A stretch of DNA of 64,000 nt from Diphasiastrum complanatum (GCA_029204225.1 CM055098.1:8900746-8964745), one strand, 5' to 3'; positions 11,087 through 23,310 are shown, counted from the first letter of the stretch. The notes: generated by a model not told the origin, from the letters alone. Program-made: numbers and translations.

Positions 11087-13229
11087 ATGATCGAGAAGAC
11101 GACAAACAAGTTGCTGACGGTTGGATGCAGAGAAGGAAATCTCTACCAGGCCAAAATAGTCAGCAACTCTGATAGCATATCAAATGCTTCAGAAAATGAA
11201 GATCAGCTCTGGCATAGGAGAATGTATCATCTGAATATGCGGAGCCTACATGACATGAGCAGAAAAGACAGTGTCATAGGTCTCAAGGTTTCAAGACCCG
11301 AAACTGAGTTTTGCGAAGCTTGTCAGAAAGGCAAGCAACATCGGAATCCATTCATGCATGAAGGAAGAAGAGCCAAGGAGATTCTTGAGCTCGTCGCTGG
11401 AAAACAAAATACCATACAAAATGTGGACAGGCAGAAAGCCTGATCTGTCATACGTACGGGTGTTTGGATGTGCAGCATACAAGTACATTCCAAAAGAAAA
11501 AAGAAACAAGCTCGATGACAAATCTGAACAAACAATCACGGTCGGCTACTTGAATGGAACACATGTGTACAGGCTCTACAACCCAATTACGAAGAAGATT
11601 GTTTCGAGCAGAGATGTGAAGTTCGATGAGTCCACATTCCCTGGACTAAAAGATGAAAGAGACCATGAGATCTTCACACTGCTGCCCATTCAAGAGGGAG
11701 ATCGAGGACAAACATCAAATCAGAATGCAGAGCCCCAGACTCCAGAGCAATAGGAAGCAGAGGATCGACCCCACGAACAAGAAATGTTCGAGCAGCAACG
11801 AAACGAACCTCGAAGGTCAACGAGACAGAGAAGACCTCCAGACCGCTACTCTGACAATCTTCAATGGAACGAAGACACGCAGTTTGAGTACTGCAACTTC
11901 AGAGAAGAGCCAGCAACATACCAAGAAGCTATCCAGAGTTCAGAGGGAGAATTCTGGAAGCAGGCAATGTCAGAGGAGATCGAGTCGATGAGGCAAAATG
12001 AGACAGAGCCACTGCCAAAAAATAGAAAAATAGTCGACTGCAAGTGGGTGTACAAGAAAAAGCTGAAATCATATGGCACTATTGGTTGCTACAAAGCAAG
12101 GCTTGTCGCGAAGGGCTACACGCAGAGATATGGTGTCGATTATTTCAACACATATTCGCCCATGTTCAAGATGACAAGCATAAGGCTACTCCTTGCATAC
12201 GCCACACAGTAATATGAAAATTCACCAGATTGACGTGAAAACAGCCTTTCTCCATGGAGATCTAGAGGAGAAAATCTTCATGAAGCAACTTGAAGGCTTT
12301 GAAGACCCCGACAACAGACAATATGTTTGTCGATTGTAGAGATGCATCTACGGTCTAAAATAGGCATCACGAGTTTGGTATAAAAAGCTTGATGGTCTTC
12401 TGAAGTCTCTAGACTTCAATCCTACTCAACCAGACTGCAATGTCTACATTAAAAGAGTAGAAAATGATTTTGTGATACTAACCATTTTCGTGGATGATTC
12501 GCTGATGATAGGAAATTCCTTGATGCTGATCAAAGACATGAAGAGTCAGATTTTTGAGAGCTACGAAATCACAGATCTTGGAGAAGCAATGAAATGCCTA
12601 GGGCTGGAGATCAGAAGAGATTGAATAAAGGGCAAAATGCACTTGAGTCAGTCTGAGTATGCCAGAAAAGTGTTGTAGCAGTACCACATGATGGACTGCA
12701 AAGAGAAAGCCACACCAATGATAGCTGGAGCCAAACTCACGAAACATGATTGCCCAAAAACGGAAGAGGAAGAACAGAAGATGGCAGTATACCCTACCAA
12801 AACTTAATCGGTAGTCTGATGTACTTGACAATTTGTACCAGACTCGATCTGGCTTTCTCTGTATACGCATTGAGCCAATTCTCTTCAAATCCTGGTATGG
12901 CACATTGGCAAATGGCCAAACGAATCCTACAGTATCCGAAGGGTACCCAAAATATGGGATTAACCTACAGAGCTGAAAACGAAAAAAAAGGATTCGAGCT
13001 GCATCACTACAGTGATGCGAGCTGGACGAGCTGCAAAGATGACAACAAGTCCATCACTGGAGGATGTACAATAGCGTGCGGAGCTACAATCAGCTGGATA
13101 TGCGAAAAACAAACCTTGGTGGCTCAATCCTCTTGCGAAGCTGAATATGTCACAGCTTCAAAGGTTGCGAATGAGGTAGTGTGGCTGTCAAAAAATATGA
13201 TTGCAGATCTGCTCACGAAATCGCTCTAG
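11087..13229 (+). pseudogene. Decayed Ty1/copia pol lacking integrase core
   Basis: Order: GAG-pre-integrase (QLWHRRMYHLNMRSL, CEACQKGKQHR) at about 11200-11345; C-terminal integrase (VRVFGCAAYKYIPKEKRNKL) at about 11455-11520; RT from about 11880 ([38 protein letters not shown]), with the catalytic FVDDSLMIG at about 12490; RNase H to 13229 (CEAEYVTASKVANEVVWLSK, then NMIADLLTKSL). Two deletions are evident. The integrase catalytic core is lost between ILEL and ENKIPYKMWTGRKPD. The distal RNase H is lost between WLSK and NMIADLL. Nonsense codons interrupt RT (RL*RCIYGLK*ASRVW). It cannot encode an active polyprotein. Confidence 0.85.
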
Positions 13230-13429
13230 TATTCAAACAAGGACGACTAAAACTCGGTGGATGTAGTGTGTAGCCAAGGACAAATGGATGTAACATAAGA
13301 GCGCCAAAATCGAACATGGAAGTAGCAAGATCGCCAGTAGATAATTGCAAGAAACACCAGTATTCACACTTCGTTGAGGTACAAATGCCTTTGTTGTCAT
13401 AGTATTTATGGTCGTCGTCGTCTTGCTTC

Positions 13430-13830
13430 GGTCGAGATCTTGACGAGCGGCTCGAGTTGATGAATGTCTTCGGTCAAGATGGGACTCGAATTCCTCGATC
13501 GAGATGAGACTGAAATCCGTCGGTCGAGATCTGAGTGAAAGTCGTTGGTCGAGATCTGAGTGAAAACTGTCGGTCAAGATCTGACTGAAACCGCTTGGTC
13601 GAGATCTGAGTGAAAGTCGTTGGTTGAGATTTGATTGAAAGGCTTCGGTTGAGATCTGAATGAAAGCCTTCGGTCGAGATCTGACTGAATTGGGTTGAGA
13701 TCTGAATGAAAGCCTTCAATCAAGATCTAACTGAAACCCTTCGGTCGAGATCTGATTGAAACCCTTCGACCGAGATCTGAATGAAAGCCTTCAATCGAGA
13801 TCTGATTGAAATGCTTCGCTCGAGATGCTA
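13430..13830. repeat. 25-bp minisatellite, about 16 units
   Basis: Units follow GGTCGAGATCTGAGTGAAAG plus about 5 bp, tandem with 70-95% identity by eye. Most units carry AGATCT (BglII). Unit length is 25 bp, so reading frame is not conserved across copies. Frames through it are artefacts. It lies just downstream of the copia relic. Confidence 0.85.
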
Positions 13831-14214
13831 ACCAAGTAGTTATTGAGGAATGGATCTTTGTGATGTAAGTAGAGAACTTCATGAGGGATGACTGTGGCTC
13901 AAATTAGAAGTTCTCACTGGAAAGAAGTATCTCAGTGACTAGATGTATGTTATAATTGAAAACACTGAGATATCATACATACAGAAAGGAAGTGGGCCTA
14001 AAATGTGACAAATCTTGTCCTTGTGATGTAGTCTGTCATTTCTTGACCTATAACACGCATGGTAAATGAAAATTTATAGAAAAAAATGAAGATGCACTAA
14101 AGTAAATAAATATAGACATGAAGTATTAAACAATAAAAGGATACAGAAAATAGACATGCAAAAAGACAATAACAAAATAAGAAAAAATGTAAAATATATA
14201 CCATGGGCTTAGAG
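13831..14214. other. No gene seen
   Basis: AT-rich flank between the minisatellite and the minus-strand gypsy; no motif recognised. Confidence 0.3.
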
Positions 14215-16051
14215 TTAAATGGGTTCAACAAAAAATAACTCCTCATAATACCGTCGTAGGTGACCACCGTTGACGACAATGTCTGGGAGTATTCTGTCAA
14301 GTGTTTGCTTTTGGACTGCACCATTAGGAAAGATTTTATTGATAACATACGGTCCCTCACTTTTGAATTTCAATTTTTCGGGGTGCTTCTTAGATGTATA
14401 AAGAAGAACCTGGTCACCTAAGTGTAAATCCTTGTTGCGTAAGTGACGATCATGCCAGGCCTTTTGACATTTTTTGTTAACTAGTTGTGTGTGGTAGGAT
14501 ATGAGTCTAGTTTTGCATAACTGGGTTAACGTAAATAGCCTGGTCTTTACTTGTTGCTCAATTGTAGCTTTCTCACAAAGATCTCTGGAGAAGGCTTCCA
14601 TGACTCTTAGAGAGGGTACTAAGAACTCGACAAGCATTACCGCCTCTTGACCATACACTAGATGGAATGGGGTAACCCATCCAGTGGCTTTCTTTGGAGT
14701 TGTGCGGTAAGCCGAGATAGCTGAGAAGAGTTTCGTTTCTCAATCGAAGTGACTTGTCTCTACTATCTTTGTCAATATCTTATAGATCATCTTGTTAGTG
14801 GACTCGGCCTGGCCATTACACCTAGGATAGTACGGGGTGTACTCTTTCGGTGAACTACAAGGTAATGGCATAGCAAATTATCAATGACGACATTTAAGAA
14901 GTGTGTGCCGCGATCACTAACTAGCTCAATAGGACAACCAAAATGTGTAATAATATTTTCGTAAAAAAAATGCGCTACAGTCTTCGCGTTGGCATCCTTT
15001 GTTGCCCGAGCCTCAACCCATTTAGTGGCGTAATCTGTGGCTATTAGGATATAACATGCTTGGGTGTGTTTCACTCCCGGGATGATTGGTCCAACAAAGT
15101 CGATTTCCATTTATGCAAGGCTTTGCCTTCTATAATGGGAATCAAGGGTGTGAAGTCTGCTTTCGTATTTTTCTTAGCTCGCTAGCAGACATCACATGTT
15201 TTTATGACAACAAATGTGTCTTTAAATAATGATGGCCACCACAAGCCTGCTCGAAGGATAATCTTAGTTGTCACTTCAGCAAAGAAGTGACCACCGCCAA
15301 TGCCCTCATGAGCCTGAGATATGATAGGCCGTATCTCAGATTCATAAGTGCATCGTCGGATAATACAGTCAACGCCCCTTTTGTAAAGTTGTCATGCTAT
15401 TAGTTGAAAGGGCGCTACTTTAAGCAAAAATTTTCTTTTTGCAACTGTATTCAGGCCGTCTTTGAGTCTGCTTGTTGTTAGGAACTGAGTGATCTCCTCA
15501 GCCCATAAGGGTGTAGGATCAATCTGAAAAAGACATGCATCAAGAAGATCATTGTTGACTGGTGCAGTTGCTTTTTTAGCATTAGGGAGTCGGGAAAGGT
15601 GATCCGCCATGAAATGTTGGGTTCCTTTTCGAATGACTACTCGAAAATTAAATTCCTCTAGTATTAATAACCATCGAGCTATTTGTCCTGTTTTACAAGA
15701 TTTGTTAACAATATATAACAAGGCTTGATGGTCGGTGTAGAAGGCAAAGGTTTGGCCTAGTAAATAATGTCGGAGTTGTTGGACGACATAGACCATAGCC
15801 AATGCTTCTCTTTTGGTTGTAGTATAGTTTACTTCAGCAGGCACCAATTGCCTGCTCAAGAAACGTATCAGAAAATCTTTGCCATACTCGTCCGGTTGTG
15901 CAAGAAGACCTCCAATGGCATACTTACTTGCGTCAGTATGCACAAGGAACTCTTTTGTGTAGTCTGGGGAACGAAGTATGGGTGCTGTTGTAAGCGGCAT
16001 CTGGGGCTTCTCTGAAATCTGCCAACACATTGGCTTGTGTGCAACATCCAC
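14215..16051 (-). pseudogene. Ty3/gypsy RNase H and integrase remnant
   Basis: Minus-strand frames. RNase H domain (16051-15392): APILRSPDYTKEFLVHTDAS, REALAMVYVVQQLRHYLLGQ, YTDHQALLYIV, HFMADHLSRL. A degraded H2C2 zinc-binding segment lies at about 15110-15390. The integrase core is at 15110-14787 (IDFVGPIIPG, YILIATDYATKWVEA, SDRGTHFLN), and the integrase C-terminal region at 14658-14215 (KAWHDRHL, LGDQVLLYTSK, GPYVINKIF). No chromodomain follows, and the core resembles the non-chromovirus (Tat/Athila-type) branch. It is closely related to Gypsy-A pieces at 16285 and 25180 but on the opposite strand. RT and gag are absent. Confidence 0.85.
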
Positions 16052-16284
16052 AACTAGTCCACACTCGTGTATATCGACCCAAACTCAAAGTCTATCAATG
16101 GGATGTACACAATGATAAAATCTTGAACACCATTAACGAAGACTTAGTTCGTGAAAAAACACCAAAACATTCATGCATGCCTACTATTACCAATCCACAA
16201 ATATCCCGCATGCTAACAAAGAAATCAAGGGTTGACTGATAAGCAATTCCAAATGCGTGAAAAGTTGAACAGCCAATCAAACCT

Positions 16285-17561
16285 TTGATTCAAAATCTAA
16301 AAAATCCTAGTCACGCTTCATCATCTACAAGTAAATCTATAGAGGATATTCCTAAGATCCCACACGAGGTAGTTGATGATCCACTTTATGATGTTCTCCA
16401 ACATTTTAAGGATTACACCATTGATGATGTCATCATCAGTATGGTTAAGCCAAAATGGGAGGCTCAACTGTCATCCACTTCTTTTGAAGGACCTACAAAG
16501 ACCATACCTCTTAATCTGAAGGATGATGATGAAGACATCGACCGTATTGTACATGTAGGAACCCACCTGAATCCAACCCAATTACGGAACTTGGAACAGT
16601 TATTGCGCAAATACAGAGATGTGTTTGCATAGAATTATAAAGAGATGAAAGGGGTTCCTCCTGACGTTGTCGTCCATACAATCCCATTGCAGGATGGTGC
16701 CATACCTGTCCGAGCAAAACCTTATCTTACCAATCCTACATATCGCGAGAAGATACGAGAAGATATTCAGAAGCTTCTTGATGCTGGTTTCATTTATAAA
16801 ATCGAGCATACCAGTTGGGTATCACCAATTGTGGTGGTGCCAAAGAAGAATGATAAACTTCGTATCTACGTGGATTTAAAGAAACTTAATGATCAAATAG
16901 AGAAGGATCATTTTCCCTTACCTCGGACTACACAAATCCTCGAAGATATGGCAGGAGCTGAAGCTTTTAGCTTCCTCAATGGTTTTAGTGACTATTTCTC
17001 AGTCCAAATTGCTCCTGAAGATCGTTTCAGAATGACTTTTAATACAGGGTTTGGTACCTTTGCATATAACGTTATGCCATTCGGTTTGTGCAATGCCCCA
17101 TCCACATTTCAAAGGGTGATGCAACGAGATTTCAAGGATCTGTTGTACAAGAATCTAGAGATTTATCTCAATGATCTTGGTGTGCATTCCTCTCAAGATA
17201 AGCATCTTGATGCCCTTGAACAAGTGTTCATTCGTTGTTGAAGGTTCAGAATTTCATTGAATCCCGACAAGTTCCAGATTTGGGTTACCCATGGTGTGGT
17301 ACTGGGCCATATTATTTCTCGAAATGGTATTGCCACTGATCCTGAAAAGATCAGAGTCATTCTTGAAATGCCCCTATCTGGCACAGTGAAATAAATTTAC
17401 ATCTTTCTAGGCCACACAAGTTATTATCGAATTTTTATAATACACTGCGCCGATGAAGCGCGATTAGTATATCAAATCGTTACCGACACAAGCTGGATAG
17501 AAGACAGGATTAAAGCCTTTCAAGATCTTAAACAGGCTTTAGTTATTGCACCCATTCTTCG
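16285..17561 (+). pseudogene. Ty3/gypsy reverse transcriptase (Gypsy-A, middle part)
   Basis: A linker (16285-16630) ends in RKYRDVFA, then TAG where the family has Trp, then NYKEMKGVPPDVVVH. The RT core (16645-17241) shows PKKNDKLRIYVDLKKLND, HFPLPRTTQILEDMAGAEAF, FNTGFGTFAYNVMPFGLCNA and PSTFQRVMQ. The catalytic motif reads YLND where the family has Y-x-D-D, so the first Asp is lost. After a TGA at 17239-17241 the thumb/connection continues (SLNPDKFQIWV, GHIISRNGIATDPEKI) to APILR at 17561. There the chromodomain gypsy is inserted; the reading frame resumes at 25180. Confidence 0.85.
17557..17561. repeat. Target-site duplication of Gypsy-B, left copy
   Basis: CTTCG, matched by CTTTG at 25175-25179 (one transition). 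5 bp is usual for gypsy integrases. Confidence 0.75.
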
Positions 17562-17999
17562 TGTGAACTTGAAGTGAAGGTCTACTAATTCTAAAGTCCT
17601 ACTTTAGAAGTTGTGACTTAAACAAATCAACAAAACACTATTGAATAGAACTTGAAAAAGAACTTCAAAACTAAGTGAGAAATTTAACATTCAATCACAA
17701 AATCATTCATTCAAGAGAATTGCTGAGGGGTCAAGATGGGGAAGCCCCCCCCCTCCCCCTAAGGATTTTCTTTTCAAATTATGCAAGATTAATTGGCCCA
17801 AGGCCAATTACATATACAGTGGTTTTGGGAAGATGGATTCTTAGATCTTTACATCAACCAGAAGTTTACAAATTTTGGATCTTAAAGAATCTTATACCAA
17901 GAAAAGTGGTTTCTAATGACATGCAAAGACTTACTGATCAAGAAATGAGCATGCGTAGGCATTTGATATTAGGAGGCATGACATGTATGAATCCAATCT

Positions 18000-18300
18000 G
18001 ACATGCAAGCTTCGATTCCAACATGCAAAGTCATTAGGCTAGGGATGGTATGACATGCAAGCTCTAGTTTCGACATGCAAGCTTCAAATCATACATGCAA
18101 GTTCCCAAATCAGACATGCAAGCTCTCAAATCAGACATGCAAATTCCAATCAGACATGCAACTCCCAGATCAAACATGCATGACCATTAAGCTATGGATG
18201 ATGTGACATCAAGTCATGGGTGGTGTGACATGCAAAGCCATCAAATTATGGATGTGATGACATGCATGACCATCAAGTCATGGGTGGTGTGACAGGCATG
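18000..18300. repeat. ACATGCAAG-type short tandem repeats within LTR
   Basis: Units of about 19-21 bp (ACATGCAAGCTCTCAAATCAG and variants), then longer units around TGACATGCA(A/T)(G/A)CCATCA. The same array occurs in the partner LTR at about 23740-24060. Confidence 0.75.
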
Positions 18301-18331
18301 GCCATCAGTCTTATGGATGGTGTGAAAGTTT

Positions 18332-18332
<1 letters not shown>

Positions 18333-18421
<89 letters not shown>
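18333..18421. repeat. (AG)n microsatellite, about 89 bp
   Basis: An uninterrupted AG dinucleotide run inside the 3' LTR. The partner LTR carries about 73 bp (24095-24167). Confidence 0.97.
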
Positions 18422-18424
<3 letters not shown>

Positions 18425-19471
18425 AAGAGGTAGGAGAAAGTGAGTGTGTGTGTAAGTGGTTCCAAAAATGATTCCAATCCAATCTTGATAGATCCTTCTC
18501 AAGCCATAGCTCCAAGCTTTCTTCCAAGCACCTACACACATAGAAGCAAAAGCAAGAGGCAAAGCAAAAATGAATGGGAGATGAATAATGAGGGAGAGGG
18601 GCGAGCGAGTTAGTCATTTTATAGGGAATGTGTAGCCTTTAGGGAGTGGATGAGGTGTCCAAAATGACTGTGAGAGGTGTAAGGGAGACTCTAGGATAAG
18701 TAAAGTGAGAGGATGAGGTGTATGGATGTGAGAGTGTTTATCCATTAGTTAGAGCAAAAGGGGAGGAGTAGGAGGGCTCATTTTCCTAGGTGTCCTATGG
18801 CTTTCAAGCCATGTGGAAAAGTAGATAAGTTACATATGATAAGGATGGAAGGTAGGTAGCTTAACATTTAATGTTAGCCACCTTCAAGTTCAATATCTCG
18901 TTGTTTACAACATTGGGATTCATCCAAGTGTTTTTCATGACATGGGAACGGCTTTATATATGTCCATCTTACCTTGCATAATTTTCATCAATTCCTAGGG
19001 GTTGCCTTTTTTTCTAGGGGTTGCCTATCCCCAATCATAGTGGAGTGTGACACAAAGGGTGATCAGTCCTTTGGTTTCTTCTCCCAGTCTTTATAGACTC
19101 AACTGAGCCTTCTTTATAGACTCAATTGAGCCTTCTTCAGGTACTGTCTTTAAGCTTTAAGAAGCTTCTTTAGATTCATTCTTCAGGTACTCTTCTTAGT
19201 ACCTGCACATACCCTTAAGAAAAGGTTAGGAGTCATACCATAAAATGATTCATCATTAGATTCTATTTCTAGAACCTACATATCAAACTGTTAGCATTGC
19301 TCTGCAGTTTCATTTTTTGTCTTCAGGTAATGATACATGCACTCATAATTCATCAGTTAGACTAATAAGCTCTAATATTCAAAATACGTTTCATACAAAA
19401 AGAATGGAAGACATGATAGCCTTTATTTTTTGGTCAATTTGGTCTATACAATTTTACACCGATTCGACGCA

Positions 19472-20495
19472 TTAAGCGTTGTCCTCAAATAAACATTTAA
19501 AATAAACATTTAAAATTTCTGGATACTCTTGGAAGAATTCTTCTTCCATCCATCTTGCGTCCTTAGTAGGATATTTCTTAAATTTGAGAAGGTATAATGT
19601 AGAAGTTATTCCCTTTCTTCCAGTTCTTGTCTTGTGCATCAAGATCTGCTCAGGGTGAAGGATTTTTTCGGTTCCTTGAACTTTTGGAGGTTCGGAATCT
19701 GTAAATCCTTCTGGTTCTGGACCATTGAATTTCTTTAGCAAGCTTACATGAAATTTGTTATGGATTTTCCAAGTAATATGCAAGTGAAGCTCACATGTAA
19801 CCTCATTGATTACTTTCTTGACTTTAAAAGGTCCATAATACTTTTGGGCTAGTTTTGGATAGAGTTTCATGTTGCCCTTCTTTTTTCTGAGCCTCTTCTT
19901 TTCAAATTTTAGGAGAACTAGTTCTCCTTCTTCATACTTATTGCCCTCCGACGCATATTTGCACTTTTCTGTTGTTTCTGTTGTGTACGATGGATTGCTG
20001 AACCTTTAAAAAGGTGTCTTGATAATCCTGCACAAATTCATCTGAGGCAAATATCTTTTCTTTAGTCCTTAATACAGGAGTCACAATCGGTTTTCCATAC
20101 ATTACTTCAAAAGGTGCTTTACCAGTAGAAGAATGAACGATGTTATTGTAAGCAAATTCTAGTATAGGAAGATAGTTTTTCCATTGAGTCTTCTGATCAC
20201 TTACATAATTTCTCAACAAGTCTATGATGGTTCGATTAGTAATTTCACTTTGACCATTAGTTTGGGGATGGAAGGAGGAAGAGAATTTAAGGGTTGTCCC
20301 AAGATTATCAAAAAGGGCTCTCCAAAAGTTGCTAGTAAATCTCATATCCCGATCAGACACTATACTTTTGGGTAGTCCATGCAGCCTAAAGCTGTGACGG
20401 ATAAACAAATGAGCAGCTTCGGGTCCCTGAAGCTTTTTCTTACAAGGAATAAAATGAGCCTGTTTGCTAAACCTATCAATGATAGTCCATATCAT
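19472..20495 (-). pseudogene. Gypsy-B integrase and chromodomain
   Basis: The integrase core (20495-19938) reads MIWTIIDRFSKQAHFIPCKK, then IVSDRDMRFTSNFWRALF and SFHPQTNGQSEITNRTI, with EFAYNNIVHSSTGKAPFEVM. The catalytic D, D and E-type region positions are present or near-present. The C-terminal region (19870-19472) has YYGPFKVKKVINEVTCELHL, then a chromodomain (ILHPEQILMHKTRTGRKG, YLLKFKKYPTKDARWMEEEF, PEIL) typical of chromoviruses, which directs integration to chromatin marks. The N-terminal HHCC zinc-binding part is missing: the frame joins RNase H directly to the core at about 20494. A frameshift separates core and C-terminus. Confidence 0.87.
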
Positions 20496-21637
20496 CTCAT
20501 ACTTTCAAAGGCTACAACATGACCTTCTTGGTTTAAGATTGCCCCAATACAGTCTAAACTTGCATCCACTTCCACAAAGAAAGGCTTACGAAGGTCGGGA
20601 ATGATAAGAACAGGTCCAGTGGTAAGTGCATGCTTCAGAGTATCAAAGGCATTTTGCTCTTTCTTATACCAATGAAATTTTACCCTCTTCTTAGTGAGTT
20701 CATGTAGTGGTGAGGCTATATGAGCAAAATGGCGAATAAACATTCTATAATAGGAACATAAGCCTAGGAAAGACCGAACTTCATGAATATTTCTTGGTTT
20801 AGGCCAGTCTTGTATGGCTTTAATCTTTGAAGAGTCCATTTGGATTCCTTCCTTAGAAATCATGTCCTAGAAAGTGTATCTTTTCTAGAAAGAATTCGCT
20901 TTTCTTGTCTTTTATGAGAAGTGAGTTTTCTTGTAGAGTTCTAAAGAAGATATCTAGATGTCTTTTATGTTCTTCTTTGTTTGCACTGAAGATTAAGATA
21001 TCATCAAAGAATGTTCCTACAAATCGTCTATGAGGTCGAAAGATTCGTTCCATCATTCTATTGAATGTTGCGAGAGCATTAGTAAGACCAAATGGTACCA
21101 CTAAAAATTCATAAGGGCCAGAGTTAGTCCTGAAAGCAGTTTTATGGACATCTTCAGGTGCTACTCTGATCTGGTGGTATCCACTTGTCAAATCAATTCT
21201 ACTAAAGATACAAGATACATTTATCCTATCCATAATGTCATCTATTCTTGGAATAGAAAACAGTTCTTAACTGTAATCTTGTTTAAGGCACGATAGTCCA
21301 CACACATCCTAAAACTCCCATCTTTCTTTTGTACCAAAAGTACAGGAGAGCAATAGGGGGAGTTACTGGGTTTTATAAGGCCTTTCTCTAACAAATCATT
21401 AATTTGCTTAGAAATTTCTTCTTGTTGAGAATGGCTTGCCCTATAGGGAGGTCTATTGGGTATGGAACTTCCAGGAATAATATCTATCGTATGATCTTCA
21501 AGTCTTTCAGGTGGTAAGGACTTTGGTAGCTCATCAGAAAAACAAGAAGAATACTTTAGTAAAAAGTCTTTTCTATTACTGTCCAAAGAATGCGCATTTC
21601 CATCAACATCATCATCCATACTTTGAACAAACAACAA
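20492..21637 (-). pseudogene. Gypsy-B reverse transcriptase and partial RNase H
   Basis: Three minus-strand frames. 21637-21242 holds the RT start ([40 protein letters not shown]). 21233-20853 holds the palm (FSRIDLTSGYHQIRVAPED, VPFGLTNALATFNRMM) with catalytic FFDDILIFS, where the aspartate pair is kept. 20863-20492 holds the thumb and RNase H start (FLGLCSYYRMFIRHFAHIAS, LRKPFFVEVDASLDCIGAIL). RNase H stops after VVAFESMR and abuts the integrase core, so most of RNase H has been deleted. Confidence 0.88.
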
Positions 21638-21825
21638 ATAAGAAAATACCGCTTTCTTTAGTACCTTTGATACTTGAATAAGCTTACCAAAGGAATTGTT
21701 TCGCTACTCTGTCCTGCATGCACACTAACATCTTTACCTTTGTGCTTCCATGAAATCAAATGCTTATTGTAGTCCACCAGAGGATTGTGCAATTTGTGCC
21801 AAGGCATGCCTAAGATTACATCTAC

Positions 21826-22230
21826 TCACTGTAAAGGACCTACCATGAATTCTATAGGTTCATAGTAGTCGGAGATTTGGAGTTTAAGTTTTCCAATTAT
21901 AGGGTAAATGTTTGCATCACCATCAACAAAAGCACCTTCAGCCTTAAGCATAGATTCAGAAAAAGAACCAACTCCTATCTCTTGTGCAAGCTTAAAAGAG
22001 ATGAAATTATGAGAGGATCCTGCATCAAAGAGAATTAAACAGAGTTTGTTATGGACTTGTCCCCATGTTTTGAGAAGATCATGGGTTTGAGTGTCTTCAA
22101 TGCTTTGTACGACCACCTGCTTCCCTTTGTCTGCACTTAAAGCTTTGGCATCTTTGAGTGGGCATTTGAAGAAAAGATGTCCCTTTTTCCCACACTTGAA
22201 GCATCTTCCTTCCTTGCGATAGGCCTGCAC
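21826..22230 (-). pseudogene. Gypsy-B zinc knuckle and aspartic protease
   Basis: CFKCGKKGHLFFKC (CX2CX4HX4C) is followed by the protease core LILFDAGSSHNFISFKLAQE. The active-site triad reads DAG, where DSG or DTG is usual and DAG is tolerated in some gypsy elements. The frame breaks off at QLQ near 21826 before RT begins. Confidence 0.82.
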
Positions 22231-22233
22231 TTG

Positions 22234-22898
22234 TTATTTGGAAAGGCGTTGAGTCTTCTCTTTTGGAGTTTGAGTTGTGGGAGGTGCCTTCCTTTTGTTC
22301 CTGCTTTCATTTCGATGATTATCTTGCAGCTCAATTCTGGTAGCATAATATATGACTTGTTCCAAAGTATCAGCTTGTACTAGATCTAAGCCATATTGTA
22401 TACTTCTATGCAAACCTGAATAGAACTCCTTTTCTGTTCTTTCTTGGAAATGGAATGCAAAGTCTGAACTTTCAAAAGCAACTCCCAAAATCTCTTAACA
22501 TACTCAAGTACTTTCTCATTTTGCTTTTGCCTAAAGATGTCCCAAGCAGCTAAAGTATCTTTCTTATATTCTTTTGGCAAAAAGTGGGCTTTAATCTGCT
22601 GTTTAAAGCTATGCCAAGTGGATGCAGCTTCGTGATTAGATTTCATAGCTGCCCACCATAGTGATGCATACTTATCTAGATGTAACGTTGCAAATCGAAT
22701 CTTGGAATGATTTGAGTATCTACTTTTCTCAAAAAAATTATCAAGATCTCGAATCCAAGCAAGCAAACTCTCTCCATTGCTACTATCTCCATCGAACTTA
22801 GAAAACTTAAAAAGTTTATTATCAATCTTAGCGAACCTCCTTTTCTTGGATCGAGTTGAGGAAGTTGACTTGGAGGAAACATGAGGTGATGACGACAT
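22234..22898 (-). pseudogene. Gypsy-B gag
   Basis: ATG at 22896-22898. Retrotrans_gag features: KFSKFDGDSSNGESLLAWIR, ATLHLDKYASLWWAAM, TWHSFKQQIKAHFLPKEYKK, LEYVKRFWELLLKV. A frameshift at about 22460 moves the remainder (FYSGLHRSIQYGLDLVQADT) into another frame, which ends just before the zinc-knuckle frame. Confidence 0.85.
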
Positions 22899-23293
22899 AG
22901 ATGAAGAGGAGCTTGAAGATCCTCATGAGGAGCTATCCATCTTTGATTGGAGTTTTTGGAATTCACCTAAAGTACACAAACTCAAGGCAAAAAGTACGAA
23001 TAGACGTGTGATTCAGAGAAATGCCATTCTCCAAAAAAGAAGATAGAAGCTCGCATTAACAAAGTATTGTCTCTAAAATAGAAAGCAAGTTGGAGATCCA
23101 ATTCTCGAGGATCCCCCAAATGGAGTCTATTAGCTCTAATATTAAAGAGATCTTGTAAGAAAAAAGAAATTCGAGCAGAAGGGAAATGTATTCGAAAGCA
23201 AACATACAAAGTCCTGTGTATTGGCATTTGTTTCAAGAATGAATACGCAAGGCCCTCACATCAACTTCACAAAGAAAGAAAAATAATAGACCT

Positions 23294-23307
23294 TGGCTCT
23301 GATACCA
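23294..23307 (-). promoter_or_regulatory. Gypsy-B primer-binding site
   Basis: Minus-strand TGGTATCAGAGCCA, complementary to initiator-Met tRNA, three bases inside the 5' LTR end at 23311. Confidence 0.92.
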
Positions 23308-23310
23308 AAC

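Larger units (their letters stand above)
17562..19458 (-). repeat. Gypsy-B 3' LTR
   Basis: 1897 bp. Holds a region of ACATGCAAG repeats spaced about 20 bp (18000-18260), a (AG)n tract at 18333-18421, and a run of CTTCAGGTACT-type repeats (19100-19200). It aligns along its length with the other LTR at 23311-25174, with scattered substitutions and a small number of indels. Confidence 0.88.

Noticed and set aside
13430-13830. CRISPR-like regular repeat
   Set aside because: 25-bp units are head-to-tail without spacers, and the context is plant nuclear DNA.
18262-18617. Frames with long (RE)n or (SL)n runs here and at 24025-24330, 45644-46103 and 58987-59289
   Set aside because: They are read-through of (GA)n/(CT)n microsatellites.
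23294-23307. tRNA-Met gene fragment
   Set aside because: It is a primer-binding site directly beside an LTR.
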